Assembly (NCBI GenBank): GCA_004009845.1
Contig: RMBW01000217.1
Location: 1-26,507, forward strand
DNA length: 26,507 bases
Direction of reading: 5' to 3'
From: Davidsoniella eucalypti
Lineage: Eukaryota; Ascomycota; Sordariomycetes; Microascales; Ceratocystidaceae
Shown in pieces: positions 1 through 8,920 of the stretch (the first letter of the stretch is position 1; each line of letters begins with the position of its first letter). Under the pieces are notes generated by a model that was given only the letters and a program-made list of their open reading frames with translations, did no database searches and was not told the DNA's origin. The translations under genes and the position numbers were made by a program.

Positions 1-1
1 A

Positions 2-2098
2 GGAGACGATGGTCTCATGCACCCCATTGCCTTTCTCTCACGCAAGCTTACACCCCCCGAAGCCAATTACCCCATTCATGATAAGGAGATGTTGGCTATC
101 TACTGGTCCATTCGAGAATGGCGCCATTTCCTCCTAGGGGTTGACTTCGTGGTGTGGACCGACCACCGTAACTTGGAGTACTTTCAAACCAAGAGAACGC
201 TGGCCGAGAGACAACGCCGCTGGGGATATGAGCTTTCGGACTTTAGTTTCTGCCTACGCCACCGCCCAGGTACTGAGCAAGTTGTGCCAGACGCCCTGTC
301 TAGAAGGGATCAGGACATGCCAGCCAACGAAAGTGACGACAGGCTGGCTAGTCGCTTCCACCAACTCCTCGAGAAGAGTGAGTCAAGCAACGACCTGGTG
401 GTGATCGGCGCAGTTTGGGCTCAGGAGCCTGACAAGGACGTGCCGACTGACGACAAAGCGACTAAGGAAGCTGTGACCTCCCCCTTCGCGGATCCCGAGA
501 TGACTAGCCTATGGAACCAGGCTCTGACCCAATGCAACCGTTGGTGGTTGGCTCGTAAACTAGTACGAGAAGGAGCTCGCTCATTCCCAGCCGACTGGGG
601 TTTGCAATGGCAAATGAGCGAGTGCAAGTTAGACTCGGAAGGAAGACTACGCTGGCGCGATAGACTTTGGGTCCCTCACTACGAGCCCCTGAGGACCAAG
701 ATCATCCAGCGAATCCACGACTCTACCCTCGCAGGCCACCCCGGCAGAGCAATTACCCGTGACTTAGTGTCGCGCGAATATGCCTGGCCTGGCCTCACCA
801 ACGATGTCCGACAGTTCGTGTCGAATTGCTCCTCTTGTGGAAAAAGCAAGATTTGGCGAGAGCAGAAGCGTGGCCTGTTGAAGCCCCTGCCAGTACCGTC
901 CAGACCTTGGTCTGAATTGGCCATGGACTTTATCGGCCCATTACCCCCTTCTGCGGGTTACACTTCTATCCTAGGAGTCACCGACCGCCTGTCGAAATCG
1001 CAAATCCTGATCCCCATGAAGGCCATTACCGCACAAGCCACTGCTGAAGCCCTGCTGATTCACGTCTTTTCCCACCACGGCTTCCCCCTTGCAATCGTTT
1101 CCGACAGAGGGCCTCAATTTGCTCAGCTGTTTTGGGGCGAAGTATGCCGTCGCTTTGGGATTCAACGCCGCCTATCTACTGCCTTCCACCCCCAGACTGA
1201 TGGTAGTCAGGAGCGCAGCAATCAGGAGATTGAAACGTACTTGCGCAATTTCTGTTCCTTCGCACAGGACGACTGGGCCTCACTACTGCCCCAAGCGCAA
1301 TTGGCCCTCAACAACCGCATTTCCTCAACCACTGGCCTCTCCCCTTTCTTCACCACTCATGGTTTCAACGTGGACATTATTGAGCCCTCCGTTCAAGGTC
1401 CCCCTGCCTCTGACAAATCTCCTGTTTGTGGTGCCCAGGAATGGCTGTCCAAACTAAGCGACGCAACCCAATTCGCGATCGTAGCTATGGCTGCCACCCA
1501 GGAACACCAGGAAACCAGCGCTAACCGTCTCCGTCAACCATCCGAGAGTTTCAGAGTGGGAGATAAGGTATACCTCAACACGAAGAACCTGACCACGGAG
1601 AGACCGTCCAAGAAGTTAGACTGGTTGGCCAGACTGTACACAGTCCTAGAGGTTACAGGTACTCACAACGTACGATTGAACGTGCCTACAGGCATCCATC
1701 CTGTTTTCCACGTAAGCCTAATCCGCCGAGCTCCCAACAACCCCTTACCCTCACAGGAAGTACCTGATGATGAGCCCGCGGCTATCACGGCTAGGGAAGC
1801 ACTTGAAGATGACTCTGTGGAAACGGGCGAGTACAGGGTGGAAGCAATCGTCAAGCAACGTACCCGCCATGGACACACGCAGGCCTTGGTCAAATGGAAA
1901 GGTTACCAAGATGCTACCTGGGAACCATTGGAACACGTGAAGGACACTGCAGCATGGTTGGTCTTCACGGAGAAGACGAAAAAGAATTGGAACGTGACCC
2001 TCCAATCCCTTTACACTGCCTGGTTGCTACCAGAGGATGGCCCCGAGAAGGACCATGGTACGAGTATGGACACACGCAGTCCACTGATGGTAGGCTAA
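2..2098 (+). CDS. pol: Ty3/gypsy Pol, C-terminal part (RNase H, integrase, chromodomain)
   Basis: The reading frame is open from the window edge to a TAG at 2096-2098, so the start is missing. In order it encodes the RT-RNase H connection (FLSRKLTPPEANYPIHDKE, WTDHRNL), the HHCC zinc module of integrase (HDSTLAGH, then CSSC), and the integrase core with D, D and E in MDFIGPLP, VSDRGPQF and TDGSQERSNQE. A C-terminal chromodomain follows (EYRVEAIV, LVKWKGY, TWEPLEH). Compared with the complete copy downstream I count four amino-acid differences in about 693 residues: V/A in the spacer, A/T near ITAQ, D/N in LSxATQ, and D/G near the C-terminus. No stops or frameshifts are present, so this part is potentially functional. 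The integrase inserts the cDNA, and the chromodomain probably directs it to modified histones. Confidence 0.95.
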   Translation, partial: GDDGLMHPIAFLSRKLTPPEANYPIHDKEMLAIYWSIREWRHFLLGVDFVVWTDHRNLEYFQTKRTLAERQRRWGYELSDFSFCLRHRPGTEQVVPDALSRRDQDMPANESDDRLASRFHQLLEKSESSNDLVVIGAVWAQEPDKDVPTDDKATKEAVTSPFADPEMTSLWNQALTQCNRWWLARKLVREGARSFPADWGLQWQMSECKLDSEGRLRWRDRLWVPHYEPLRTKIIQRIHDSTLAGHPGRAITRDLVSREYAWPGLTNDVRQFVSNCSSCGKSKIWREQKRGLLKPLPVPSRPWSELAMDFIGPLPPSAGYTSILGVTDRLSKSQILIPMKAITAQATAEALLIHVFSHHGFPLAIVSDRGPQFAQLFWGEVCRRFGIQRRLSTAFHPQTDGSQERSNQEIETYLRNFCSFAQDDWASLLPQAQLALNNRISSTTGLSPFFTTHGFNVDIIEPSVQGPPASDKSPVCGAQEWLSKLSDATQFAIVAMAATQEHQETSANRLRQPSESFRVGDKVYLNTKNLTTERPSKKLDWLARLYTVLEVTGTHNVRLNVPTGIHPVFHVSLIRRAPNNPLPSQEVPDDEPAAITAREALEDDSVETGEYRVEAIVKQRTRHGHTQALVKWKGYQDATWEPLEHVKDTAAWLVFTEKTKKNWNVTLQSLYTAWLLPEDGPEKDHGTSMDTRSPLMVG

Positions 2099-2317
2099 GG
2101 CAGCAATATTGGCTGCACCACCTTGGTCACCTGCACACCCGAGCGTCTGCAGGATAAGATTGCTGACCTATTTTGGAGTTATTTCTGTTTCTGGAGTTAT
2201 TTCTGTTTTTGGATATTTGAGTACCCTGGTACTATACGGTTTTAAGTTTGTATACACCATGCTACAGGGGTGTTTTTGTATGTTTAGACGTAAAATTAGT
2301 GTAATTTTTCTGCCGAT

Positions 2318-2328
2318 GGGGGGGGAGA
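2318..2328 (+). promoter_or_regulatory. Polypurine tract of Gy1
   Basis: An uninterrupted run of eight G followed by AGA lies just upstream of the 3' LTR, the place where a polypurine tract primes plus-strand DNA. A short CTAT separates it from the LTR. The same tract occurs at the same place in the other two elements of the window. Confidence 0.75.
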
Positions 2329-2332
2329 CTAT

Positions 2333-2513
2333 TGTAAGAGACTAAGGCCTAGTAAGGTTAGCCAAGGCATTCCTTGTCAGTACTAGAATCGGCTATAAGT
2401 AGGGACCTATTCCCGCCGATTATTAGTCTTAGTTTCTCTTTCTCCTTCATCGGTCTCAATCGAACTATTCTTTTACGACCAGTTTTCATCGCAACTCCTC
2501 GTATATCGTCTCA
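2333..2513 (+). repeat. 3' LTR of Gy1 (181 bp)
   Basis: The LTR starts TGTAAGAG and ends CGTCTCA. It is identical by eye to 12400-12580 and 18648-18828. It contains a TATA-like CTATAAGTA and the 11-mer ATCGGTCTCAA that serves as the predicted self-primer in the complete element. Its last bases supply an in-frame TGA that now ends the reading frame of the interrupted LINE on the minus strand. Confidence 0.95.
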
Positions 2514-3246
2514 GTCTAGGTCTTGTAGGTTTAGCTTCTCTATAAGATTCGTGAATATTCCAGGCTTCCATACTCTTTGGATGGCAGCTTGGCTGTCGAC
2601 AAAGATCAGGACTCTTTTCCTTATTGGCAGCTTTCGAACGTAGCAGAGGGCTCTGTATATTGCATAGCTTTCGCAGTCTGCAACCTCAGTGTAAGGCCCT
2701 AAGGCTTTTGCCTCTTGAAACCGTACCGTTTTATTGTCTATGTCGGCAAAGGCGTAGGAGGATTTTTCTCCTTCCATAGACCCGTCGGTATACAAACAAT
2801 AGGCTTCTCCTAACCATAGATTTTCTAGGGTTGCCAGGTGGATTTCCTTTGCTTCTTCTTTTTTGACTTTTGGTATTTGTGTGGTGCTTGGGGAATTTTA
2901 GTATTGTTGTTCCGTACTTGAGGTTATTCCATTCCAAATCGATTTCAACCGGTTTGATGCCTGCCTCTATTTCACAAGCTCTTTTCGGAGCCTGTTTGTA
3001 GGTGCCCAGCATCATGGAAATCGCCAAATTTTGTACTTTTTCAAGATGATTCTTGCGGGAGATGGGTTTCATTTTTGTCTACCAGAGAGTCGAACCATAT
3101 TCCATGATAGGCCTAATTACAGCTTGGTACAGATGTCTAGTTGCTTTCGCACTTAGGCCGCTATACTTTCGCGAAATCTGTTGAATTCCCATTAGGGTTC
3201 TGGTCGCTTTCAGGGCTCTGTCTTGGACATGCACGCTGTAATTCAG
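2514..3246 (-). pseudogene. LINE ORF2, C-terminal part: RT tail and RNase H (broken)
   Basis: This continues the RT reading frame after the stop at 3247-3249. The frame first encodes the RT tail (ATRTLMGIQQISRKY, IRPIMEYGSTLW), then a TAG at 3079-3081 where a tryptophan codon is likely (W-W-T-K). It goes on through LEKVQNLAISMMLGTY to about 2880-2900, where the reading shifts by one frame. The last part is an RNase H domain with YTDGSMEGEKSSYAF, an ADCESYAIYRAL helix and the third acidic strand VLIFVDSQAAIQ. The domain ends abruptly at the Gy1 LTR, so the rest of RNase H and the 3' tail are missing from this side. Confidence 0.8.
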
Positions 3247-4644
3247 CTAACAGTCTAGCCAGATTCCGAGCCATTTGATCTTCTCTGACGGGTGGATTGT
3301 CGTCCCTAGGACGTCTATGTGTTCGTTGCTTGCTGCTTTACTCCTTGTTAAATGCAGAAGCTCAGTCTTGGAACTCTCAAATTCGACGGAACTATCGTCG
3401 GCTTGCCTGGTGAGATCTTCAACGATAGCCTCTAGAGCTCTGCAATTTCTCGCAAAGCTTTTTGAAGCTACCGTAATCAGAATATCATCAATGTATGAGA
3501 GCTGAATGCCATGAACTTGGATGGATTTGGGGATATTTATGTGTATAAGTCTCGAATAAATCAAGAACAGAATAGGGAAGATCGGGCTGCCTTGCGGTAT
3601 GCCCTGGTCAATGGTATAGAAGTTTGTTCGTTTGCCATCAAAACATATCTGGACCTTCCTCTTTTGAAGGAAGGCTGCAATCCATTGGGTGCAGTTATTC
3701 GGAAGACCTAGATTTCTGCAGTGCCACAGTAGGGTGTCCCTATTAACATGGTCGAAAGCGCCTTTGATATCAAGTAGTGCAATACTCGATTTCAGGCCCT
3801 GTTCTTTCCATGACTTGACTTGGTCCATGAGAACCATTGCTGCATCGATCGTCGATCGTTGTTTCCGTCCGTCAAACTGTGTTGGGTGAAGTAGGTCGTC
3901 CTTTGTTGCAGCCAAGAAACCAAGTCTCTGTGCAAAAATTCGTTCCAATACTTTACCTAAGCAGTTCAGCAGCGTGATAATCCGATATGCCTTGATACGG
4001 GAATAGTCTGGCTTGTTGGGTTTTTTCAATATCACTCCAATGCCCTGGCGCCACAACTTAGGACACTGTCCTTTAGTGAATAGCTCCGTGTAGACATAGT
4101 GGAAGACCTCGGGGATGGCCCTATACGCATTTTGGATCATTTGGAAATTAATCCCATCTGGTCCAGCAGACTTCTTAGGGTTTGAGGTCATGATAGCTCT
4201 TTCAATCTCAATGGTAGAGATGTTAGGCCAAGGCCATTTCGAGTTCTCGTGATGTGGGATGGGTAGAGTGTCTTCGTCCTCAAGGGACTCACCTTTTTCG
4301 CCGCCCACAAGATTCAGTAGCATCTTAGCTTTGTCGTCGAAAGACTCCGCCTTGACACCATTTTCCTCGAGTGGTTGTATATACGAGTCGGTTGTGGGTT
4401 TCGTGTATCTCATAGCAGTGAAGACTTCGTCACCGGTTGCTTGCTCTAAGAAAGAGTTGAAATAGTTAGTTTTGGTTTTGATAATGGCATGGAAGTACCT
4501 GTTTCGTTTTTCTTTGTACTCCGTGTGACAGATCTTATCCTTCTTCCAATGTCGTTCAGCCCTCAGGAAGGACTTCCTCAATAGCTTGAGTTCGTCGTTC
4601 CACCAAGGCTTACTCCGGGGGCAGATGCGAGCCTTCGGCATCAC
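3247..4644 (-). pseudogene. LINE ORF2, reverse transcriptase segment
   Basis: A 465-residue stretch of ORF2. Upstream linker PWWNDEL is followed by the non-LTR RT fingers (SAGPDGINFQMIQ, about residues 159-171), AYRIITLLNCLGKVLE, the first catalytic aspartate in LLDIKGAFDHV (Asp292), GIPQGSP (348-354) and the catalytic box YIDD (384-387). WLGIWLD marks the thumb. The frame ends at a TAG (3247-3249), but the same frame continues with RT-tail sequence, so this is a nonsense mutation and not the natural end. Upstream it is continuous with the endonuclease, with one TAA between them. The usual YRPISLL motif reads YRIITLL here. It would reverse-transcribe the element RNA at a nicked target. Confidence 0.85.
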
Positions 4645-4728
4645 CTCTGCGCAGGTATCCTGGATGGCGGCGGTCAGAATGGCTGCCAGATCCGGTCGAG
4701 TATCTCTTTTTTTGAGATTTTCTAATAC

Positions 4729-5583
4729 TTATGCCTCCTTTTTTTGAGGCTCTCTCTGAACTGTTTCCAGTCCGTTTTTTTTCAAGTTATATATTGTTTT
4801 TTCTGTCTCTTTTTCGTTTTTTCGGGCGTCGTGGAACTGCAATTTAATGCACTGGTGATCCGAACCGTGGAGACCTTCACACGTCCAACTAGTTTTCGTT
4901 TGCTTCATCTGCCCGGTGAGGAAGGCGAGATCGATGATTGATATTTTCTGCGACCTGGTGGTGAAGAAAGTGCCTCTGTTGACCAGAGCATTCTCGGGAT
5001 CCACCACCAAGTCCGCATTGTTCCTCTGCAACCAACCAACGACTTCATCTGCATGCTGTGATTGCTCACAGTTCACAGACCACCATGGATGATGAGTGTT
5101 GAAGTCCCCGACTATGATGCCACTCCCAACCTGCCATTGCTGGACAAGCGGGTGCTGTAAAAGGGGTTGGGTCGGATGGTTGTAGAGGTTGACCAATAAT
5201 GGTTGCGCGTCTATATGAAGTCTTATGCATTGAATATCGCTGCTTGCGATGTCGAGAGGCTTTTCTATTGTGAAGTCAATGTCCTTTTGGATATAGGTCA
5301 CGACCCTTGGTCTTGTTAGCAGAGATAAAGCTGGTTTGACGGTGTGAAAGTTTTGGTGGTCCTGGAAAATCCATTTGCCTTCTTTTTTCCATACCCAGGG
5401 TTCTTGAATGCACAATATCTCCACTCTCTGCGTTATTGCTAATCCAAAGAGATGGTCCAAAATGCCTTTACGCTTTCCCTGGTTATGCTGAAAGATCGTG
5501 AGTTTTCTAATCATAAAAATACTTAACAATCTTGACTTTTTGCGCAACAAAGAACATCTGCTTGTTGAGACAAGCAGACGCAC
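4729..5583 (-). pseudogene. LINE ORF2, N-terminal apurinic-type endonuclease
   Basis: This is the N-terminal part of ORF2 and an exonuclease-endonuclease-phosphatase fold domain that nicks the target. Visible motifs are the start strand IRKLTIFQHNQGK, the metal-binding glutamate in ILCIQEPWV, IIVGDFNTHHPWW, the strand ISIIDLAFL, and the final GSDHQCIKL with the catalytic Asp-His pair. The likely true start is the ATG at 5512-5514, because the first 23 residues lie inside ORF1. The frame stops at a TAA (4729-4731), after which the same frame continues (VLENLKKRDTRPDLAAIL) into the RT linker. That makes the TAA a single nonsense change, possibly from a CAA glutamine codon. Confidence 0.85.
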
Positions 5584-6208
5584 TTGCCTGGTTCAGGACA
5601 GTAAACACGACGGATCCGACCGTCTGTCCTGGGCGAGGTTTGCGTAGTATGCGCACTCTCGGGAGGGCCTCGATGCCATTGCTGTCGTAGAATTCTTCAG
5701 CAAAGTTATCGATCTCTTCGAGACGCATCCCGTGCATCACAAGGCGTTGCCAGTTTTCAGGCTCGATGCAGTCCTTCCAGCCCAAAGGCCGGAGGCGTGC
5801 CATCCAGCTGTCCTTAGTTTTGAGGAGGCTGGCCTTCGCGGAGGTGCTGCTGCATGTGATGCTGATGTTATTCTTCGAGGTCAGCCTGACCTCAATGGCC
5901 TTCATTTCTCCATTGCAGTTAACCAAGTCACGGATGTGCTTGGGGGAGGGAATCTTGCCACCACCGATAAGCAGAAGCTTGTTGGTGCTCTGTGTAGTCT
6001 GAACAGAGCTTGGTAGCTCGATCTCCTCGATGCGGCGTTTGTTTTTGTTGTTTTTGTTGATGGTGGTGTTGATTTCGTCGGTCATTTCGCTGTCGTCCAT
6101 GTGTGTTGGTACGAGGCTGATTGATTCAGTGGGGGTGACCGTTGGGCTTTCGCCGTCTTTCGAGGCTTCAATCGCCCTTAATGCATCGCGCATGGCGTGC
6201 GCCATCAT
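5507..6208 (-). CDS. LINE ORF1, gag-like RNA-binding protein (no zinc knuckles)
   Basis: A 233-residue frame upstream of the endonuclease. The N-terminus is polar and low in complexity (NTTINKNNKNKRR). The rest resembles the RNA-recognition-like core of fungal LINE ORF1 proteins: KAIEVRLTSKNNISITC, SWMARLRPLGWKDCIEP, QRLVMHGMRLEEI and VGSVVFTVLNQASASACL. Such proteins bind element RNA and act as chaperones. The CCHC zinc knuckles that usually follow are absent: the frame ends IVKYFYD and stops at 5507-5509. ORF2's ATG overlaps that stop by eight bases (ATGATTAG). It is short for a Tad1-type ORF1. The frame is open upstream to a TAA near 6285, so the start could be further out or lost. No stops lie inside it, although ORF2 is broken. 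Confidence 0.7.
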   Translation of the reverse strand: MMAHAMRDALRAIEASKDGESPTVTPTESISLVPTHMDDSEMTDEINTTINKNNKNKRRIEEIELPSSVQTTQSTNKLLLIGGGKIPSPKHIRDLVNCNGEMKAIEVRLTSKNNISITCSSTSAKASLLKTKDSWMARLRPLGWKDCIEPENWQRLVMHGMRLEEIDNFAEEFYDSNGIEALPRVRILRKPRPGQTVGSVVFTVLNQASASACLNKQMFFVAQKVKIVKYFYD

Positions 6209-7159
6209 GCAACTGGTATTAATAGATTCGTAGAGATGAGTTAAGTATTTTAAACGTGTTTTGAGATGGATTCGAGCAAAATTGTATTAATTTTCGCTGA
6301 TTTTTTGGTCTTTTTTGAGTGCTGAGCTCTTGGTATTCTTACATAATTTATATACGTCTTATTACATTTCCCTTGCAATGAAACATTCCTTTAGAACTAC
6401 GTACATAACTTACTGTAAGTCCTTGATCATTGCTGATTATACTACTACCATTCTTCTTACTCATGACTATGTAGAACTTCTTCTAAACAAACTTGGTCTT
6501 TGCTCATGTGTTTTAGCGACGATATTAACTTGCATTATAAGTCGGGAATCATTCAGTGAACAATATATCCTGCAGATACTACAGAAAGTGATTGCTATGT
6601 AAGTTCAGTATTAAAATGCCAACTGTGCCAGTTGCTACCACTACACTTGTTGTTTTATCAATCATGTAAGCTCTAAATCCCAACCACCTAATGTCATGCT
6701 ATTGTAATGGTATAAGTACCTAAAGTTGTTGATAATTTGAACTGCTGCCATGTTAGTCTTGTGGTTCTTCTTACAACTAAAGAACCTAACTGAAATACAT
6801 ATCAAGTTAGTGTCTGTCGCTATTGTGCTATAATTCCCAGTAATATCCATTAAATCGACTTGTTATATTATCTTGTTTGGCTAACTATCCTTTTCAAATT
6901 TGTTGACTATCTTTCTATATTGTACCTAGATACTTGCTTTATATTGTAGAACTCCCAAGAAATATTTAGTATTCTACGAGTGAATTTCTGCATGCAATCA
7001 ACTTGATTTTTAATTTAAATCTTTTAGGTTATATTTTAAATCTTTTTTTTTTAAAAAATTCAGTAATCTTACGGAGCTATAGAGCTATAAACATGTTATT
7101 TATAGACCTTATTTCTAAATCTGTCGACACTAATTCAACCCTGTAGCGTTTCTTTTTTT

Positions 7160-7680
7160 TTTTTTTAATTCATTTATCTTATGGAGCTATAGAGCTATGA
7201 AGATTGTAGCGTTTCTTAAAACCTACTAATGTCCTCTTCTGGAATGCTTGCAGCCTGTTTAATTTTTGTTTCAGCCTATTTCTACCTTCTAACATTACCT
7301 GAAGCCTTAAAAATTACTTACACTCTTACAAACTCAAACTATCCACCTTTGCCTTCACTTACGATATTGTCTATATTTATATCTATCATTATTACAAATG
7401 ATACCAAGCAGTTGTTGCCCTGTACTCCTGATAAAAAGTAGTCTATTCATATCACATTACTCTTTTCGTTACCTTGATCAAAATCTCCCTTTAGATATTT
7501 TATGTTGTTCTATTGCCTTTTTTATTTCTAGAATTGACAAGAAACACTGGCAAGTATGCTTATCTTTACAGTATAGTTTAATTAGTTCCAAAAGACCGCA
7601 TGATAGCCGCAAAAACAACTTCAATTTTCAACATCTTCATAGCTCTATAGCTCCATATATTAATGAAATAAATAAAAATT
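7160..7680. repeat. Candidate MITE-like inverted-repeat unit inside block A
   Basis: A roughly 45-bp sequence centred on GGAGCTATAGAGCTATGA occurs at about 7163-7207 and, inverted, at about 7630-7675. The two copies match over TTCATT, the GGAGCTATAGAGCTATGAAGAT core and its edges. They enclose about 420 bp of AT-rich DNA without a coding signal. A third, direct copy lies at 7059-7088 and a shorter one at 7931-7943. The unit lies inside the stretch that block A has and block B lacks, which suggests an insertion. No clear target duplication was found, so the limits are uncertain. Confidence 0.4.
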
Positions 7681-8212
7681 GAAAGACCTTCAATTTTAAT
7701 AGATAACAGCCCTGCATTCATTGTTTTATGGTTAGTGAATTCTGTACTAACAGAAGAGCTTTGGCGCTTATTCTTTCACAAGCAAAATATATGACTTATG
7801 CCATTAATTGAATCATCAATTACCTATTTATTCAAGGCATCTATGTATTGTATAGAGAATTGTCTGTGTGTTATTTTTAAAATCAAGTCTTCAATCATTT
7901 TAAAATTCTTTTTTAATTCATTAATCTTATAGCTATGAAGATTCGTCCTTGCACCTATAACTTACCTTTGCTAGTGCGTATGGCCCTGTAAAATTATTTT
8001 ATTACCATTCAAACCAAATATTATTACTGCTTCTGTTCTTTTAAAAGTGAAAAAAAATCAGAAAAGGCAGGCTTATTTCCTAGAGCTAGTACCAATTTTT
8101 TCTGCTGACAAACATATTACTCGTAAGCAAAATCCCGAAAAAACCCACTTTTCTAGATGTATTTATCCAATCACATGTCCGGTTGAACTAAATACATGTC
8201 CATCGTAAGGAA

Positions 8213-8334
8213 GGGAGCCCTCGCCCTCTTTTGTATGTGTGTTTAGCTGTCAACAGCCGCCGAATAATACCTAGGGAGCCCTCGCCCTCTTTTGTATGTG
8301 TGTTTAGCTGTCAACAGCCGCCGAATAATACCTA
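8213..8334. repeat. Exact tandem duplication, 2 x 61 bp
   Basis: Two back-to-back copies (8213-8273 and 8274-8334) are identical by eye. The unit starts GGGAGCCCTCGCCC and ends CCGCCGAATAATACCTA. On the minus strand each copy encodes a remnant of the helicase C-terminal tail. A period of 61 is not a multiple of three, so the duplication would break a reading frame. Perfect identity within a diverged block points to a recent event. Confidence 0.9.
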
Positions 8335-8400
8335 GGGTCCTTACTGTAAGTTTTCTCTATACATTTGATCTATCAGCTTTTGTTCTAGTTTACTATTTCC

Positions 8401-8920
8401 AATGTTGCTGGAGAGTATGTCTGTGAAGACATCTCCAAGACCCAAGAGGGTGTTGATTTGCTTATGGACTATTAGGTCATCGATGTCGACACTTACAAGC
8501 CAGTCCCCAATGTCTTGTTGCCAACTTCAAGTCTATCTTCCCTGGTCACTACACTTCTCGTGCCACCCACATTCACATTATGCTCACCCCAATGTCATTC
8601 TTCTAGCTAACTCAACTCTTGGCTCTGAGAACTATGCCAGCCATGTTGGCCAGACCTTCTATAACCAGGACCTGGTCTTTGCTGTCGAGGTCTACGAGCC
8701 CTATGCTACAATACCTAGACTCTGGCTACCAACGCCAAGGACTCTACTCTGGTAAGCGAGACTGCTACTTATGAGGTCGGCCCTTTTGGAGTACACCCTA
8801 CTTGGCAGTGACGTCTCTGACGGTATTTTCCCACAGTTGGCCTTCAGCATTAGCTCCACTTCTTCTTCTACCATTACTCTCACTGCTTATTACTACGAGT
8901 CTGGTGGTGTTTCTAACTAA
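8401..8920 (+). pseudogene. Intradiol ring-cleavage dioxygenase-like protein (pseudogene)
   Basis: In three frames this stretch spells a protein resembling fungal secreted intradiol dioxygenase-like proteins. First comes NVAGEYVCEDISKTQEGVDLL and VIDVDTYKPVPNV (frame of 8401), then IFPGHYTSRATHIHIML (frame of 8529), HPNVILLANSTLG with YASHVGQTFYNQDL (frame of 8402), TLATNAKDSTLVSETATYEV (frame of 8710), and EYTLLGSDVSDGIFPQLAF to AYYYESGGVSN and a TAA at 8918-8920. The HIH pair would be iron-ligand histidines. Breaks seen are an in-frame TAG at 8473-8475, another at 8716-8718, and at least three small frameshifts. Both TAGs stand where glutamine is expected. The 5' part, including any signal peptide, is missing, cut by the duplicated helicase remnant. 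A possible GPY plus an intron-like GT...AG (8346-8388) lies just upstream but is weak. Confidence 0.75.

Larger units (their letters stand above)
1..2513 (+). mobile_element. Ty3/gypsy chromovirus Gy1, 3' part (left edge cut by window)
   Basis: This is the 3' third of a Ty3/gypsy element: RNase H, integrase and chromodomain coding, a 3' untranslated region, a polypurine tract and a 3' LTR. It is nearly identical to the complete element at 12400-18828. The coding part is collinear at a constant offset of 16316 bases, and a single extra T in the untranslated region shifts the LTR offset to 16315. Its 3' LTR is identical by eye to both LTRs of the complete copy, so it is a recent insertion. It sits in the RNase H domain of the LINE to its right. 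Its 5' LTR and target duplication lie outside the window; the expected duplication would be GTCTA (2514-2518). Confidence 0.95.
2514..6332 (-). mobile_element. Tad1-like non-LTR retrotransposon (LINE), decayed and interrupted
   Basis: Read on the minus strand this is a two-ORF non-LTR element: a gag-like ORF1, then ORF2 with apurinic endonuclease, reverse transcriptase and RNase H. That domain order, with RNase H after the RT, fits the Tad1 and I groups common in filamentous fungi. Its 3' end (left) is cut by Gy1 at 2513/2514. The upstream end near 6332 is placed where sequence shared with block B begins, so it is approximate to some tens of bases. ORF2 carries three in-frame stops and one frameshift, so this copy is dead. 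About 120 bases lie between ORF1 and the right boundary, too few for a typical 5' untranslated region with promoter, so 5' truncation is possible. Confidence 0.85.
6333..8334 (+). repeat. Block A: diverged copy of the helicase 3' flank
   Basis: An AT-rich block without genes, similar in the same orientation to block B (20411-22230), which lies directly behind the helicase gene. By eye the strongest stretch is about 6600-6960 against 20670-21110, where long runs match with scattered substitutions. Similarity resumes at 7841-8200 against 21170-21600. Between about 7003 and 7838 block A carries extra sequence. The block ends with CCGCCGAATAATACC, which in block B is the coding sequence GIIRR near the helicase C-terminus. 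On the minus strand the last bases here read as a related tail (GIIRRLLTAKHTY). Block A is therefore the remnant of a second helicase gene copy, of which only the last codons and the 3' flank survive. Confidence 0.75.

Noticed and set aside
6315..7682. Frames of 60-95 codons in block A
   Set aside because: They are AT-rich chance frames, and the related block B does not keep them.
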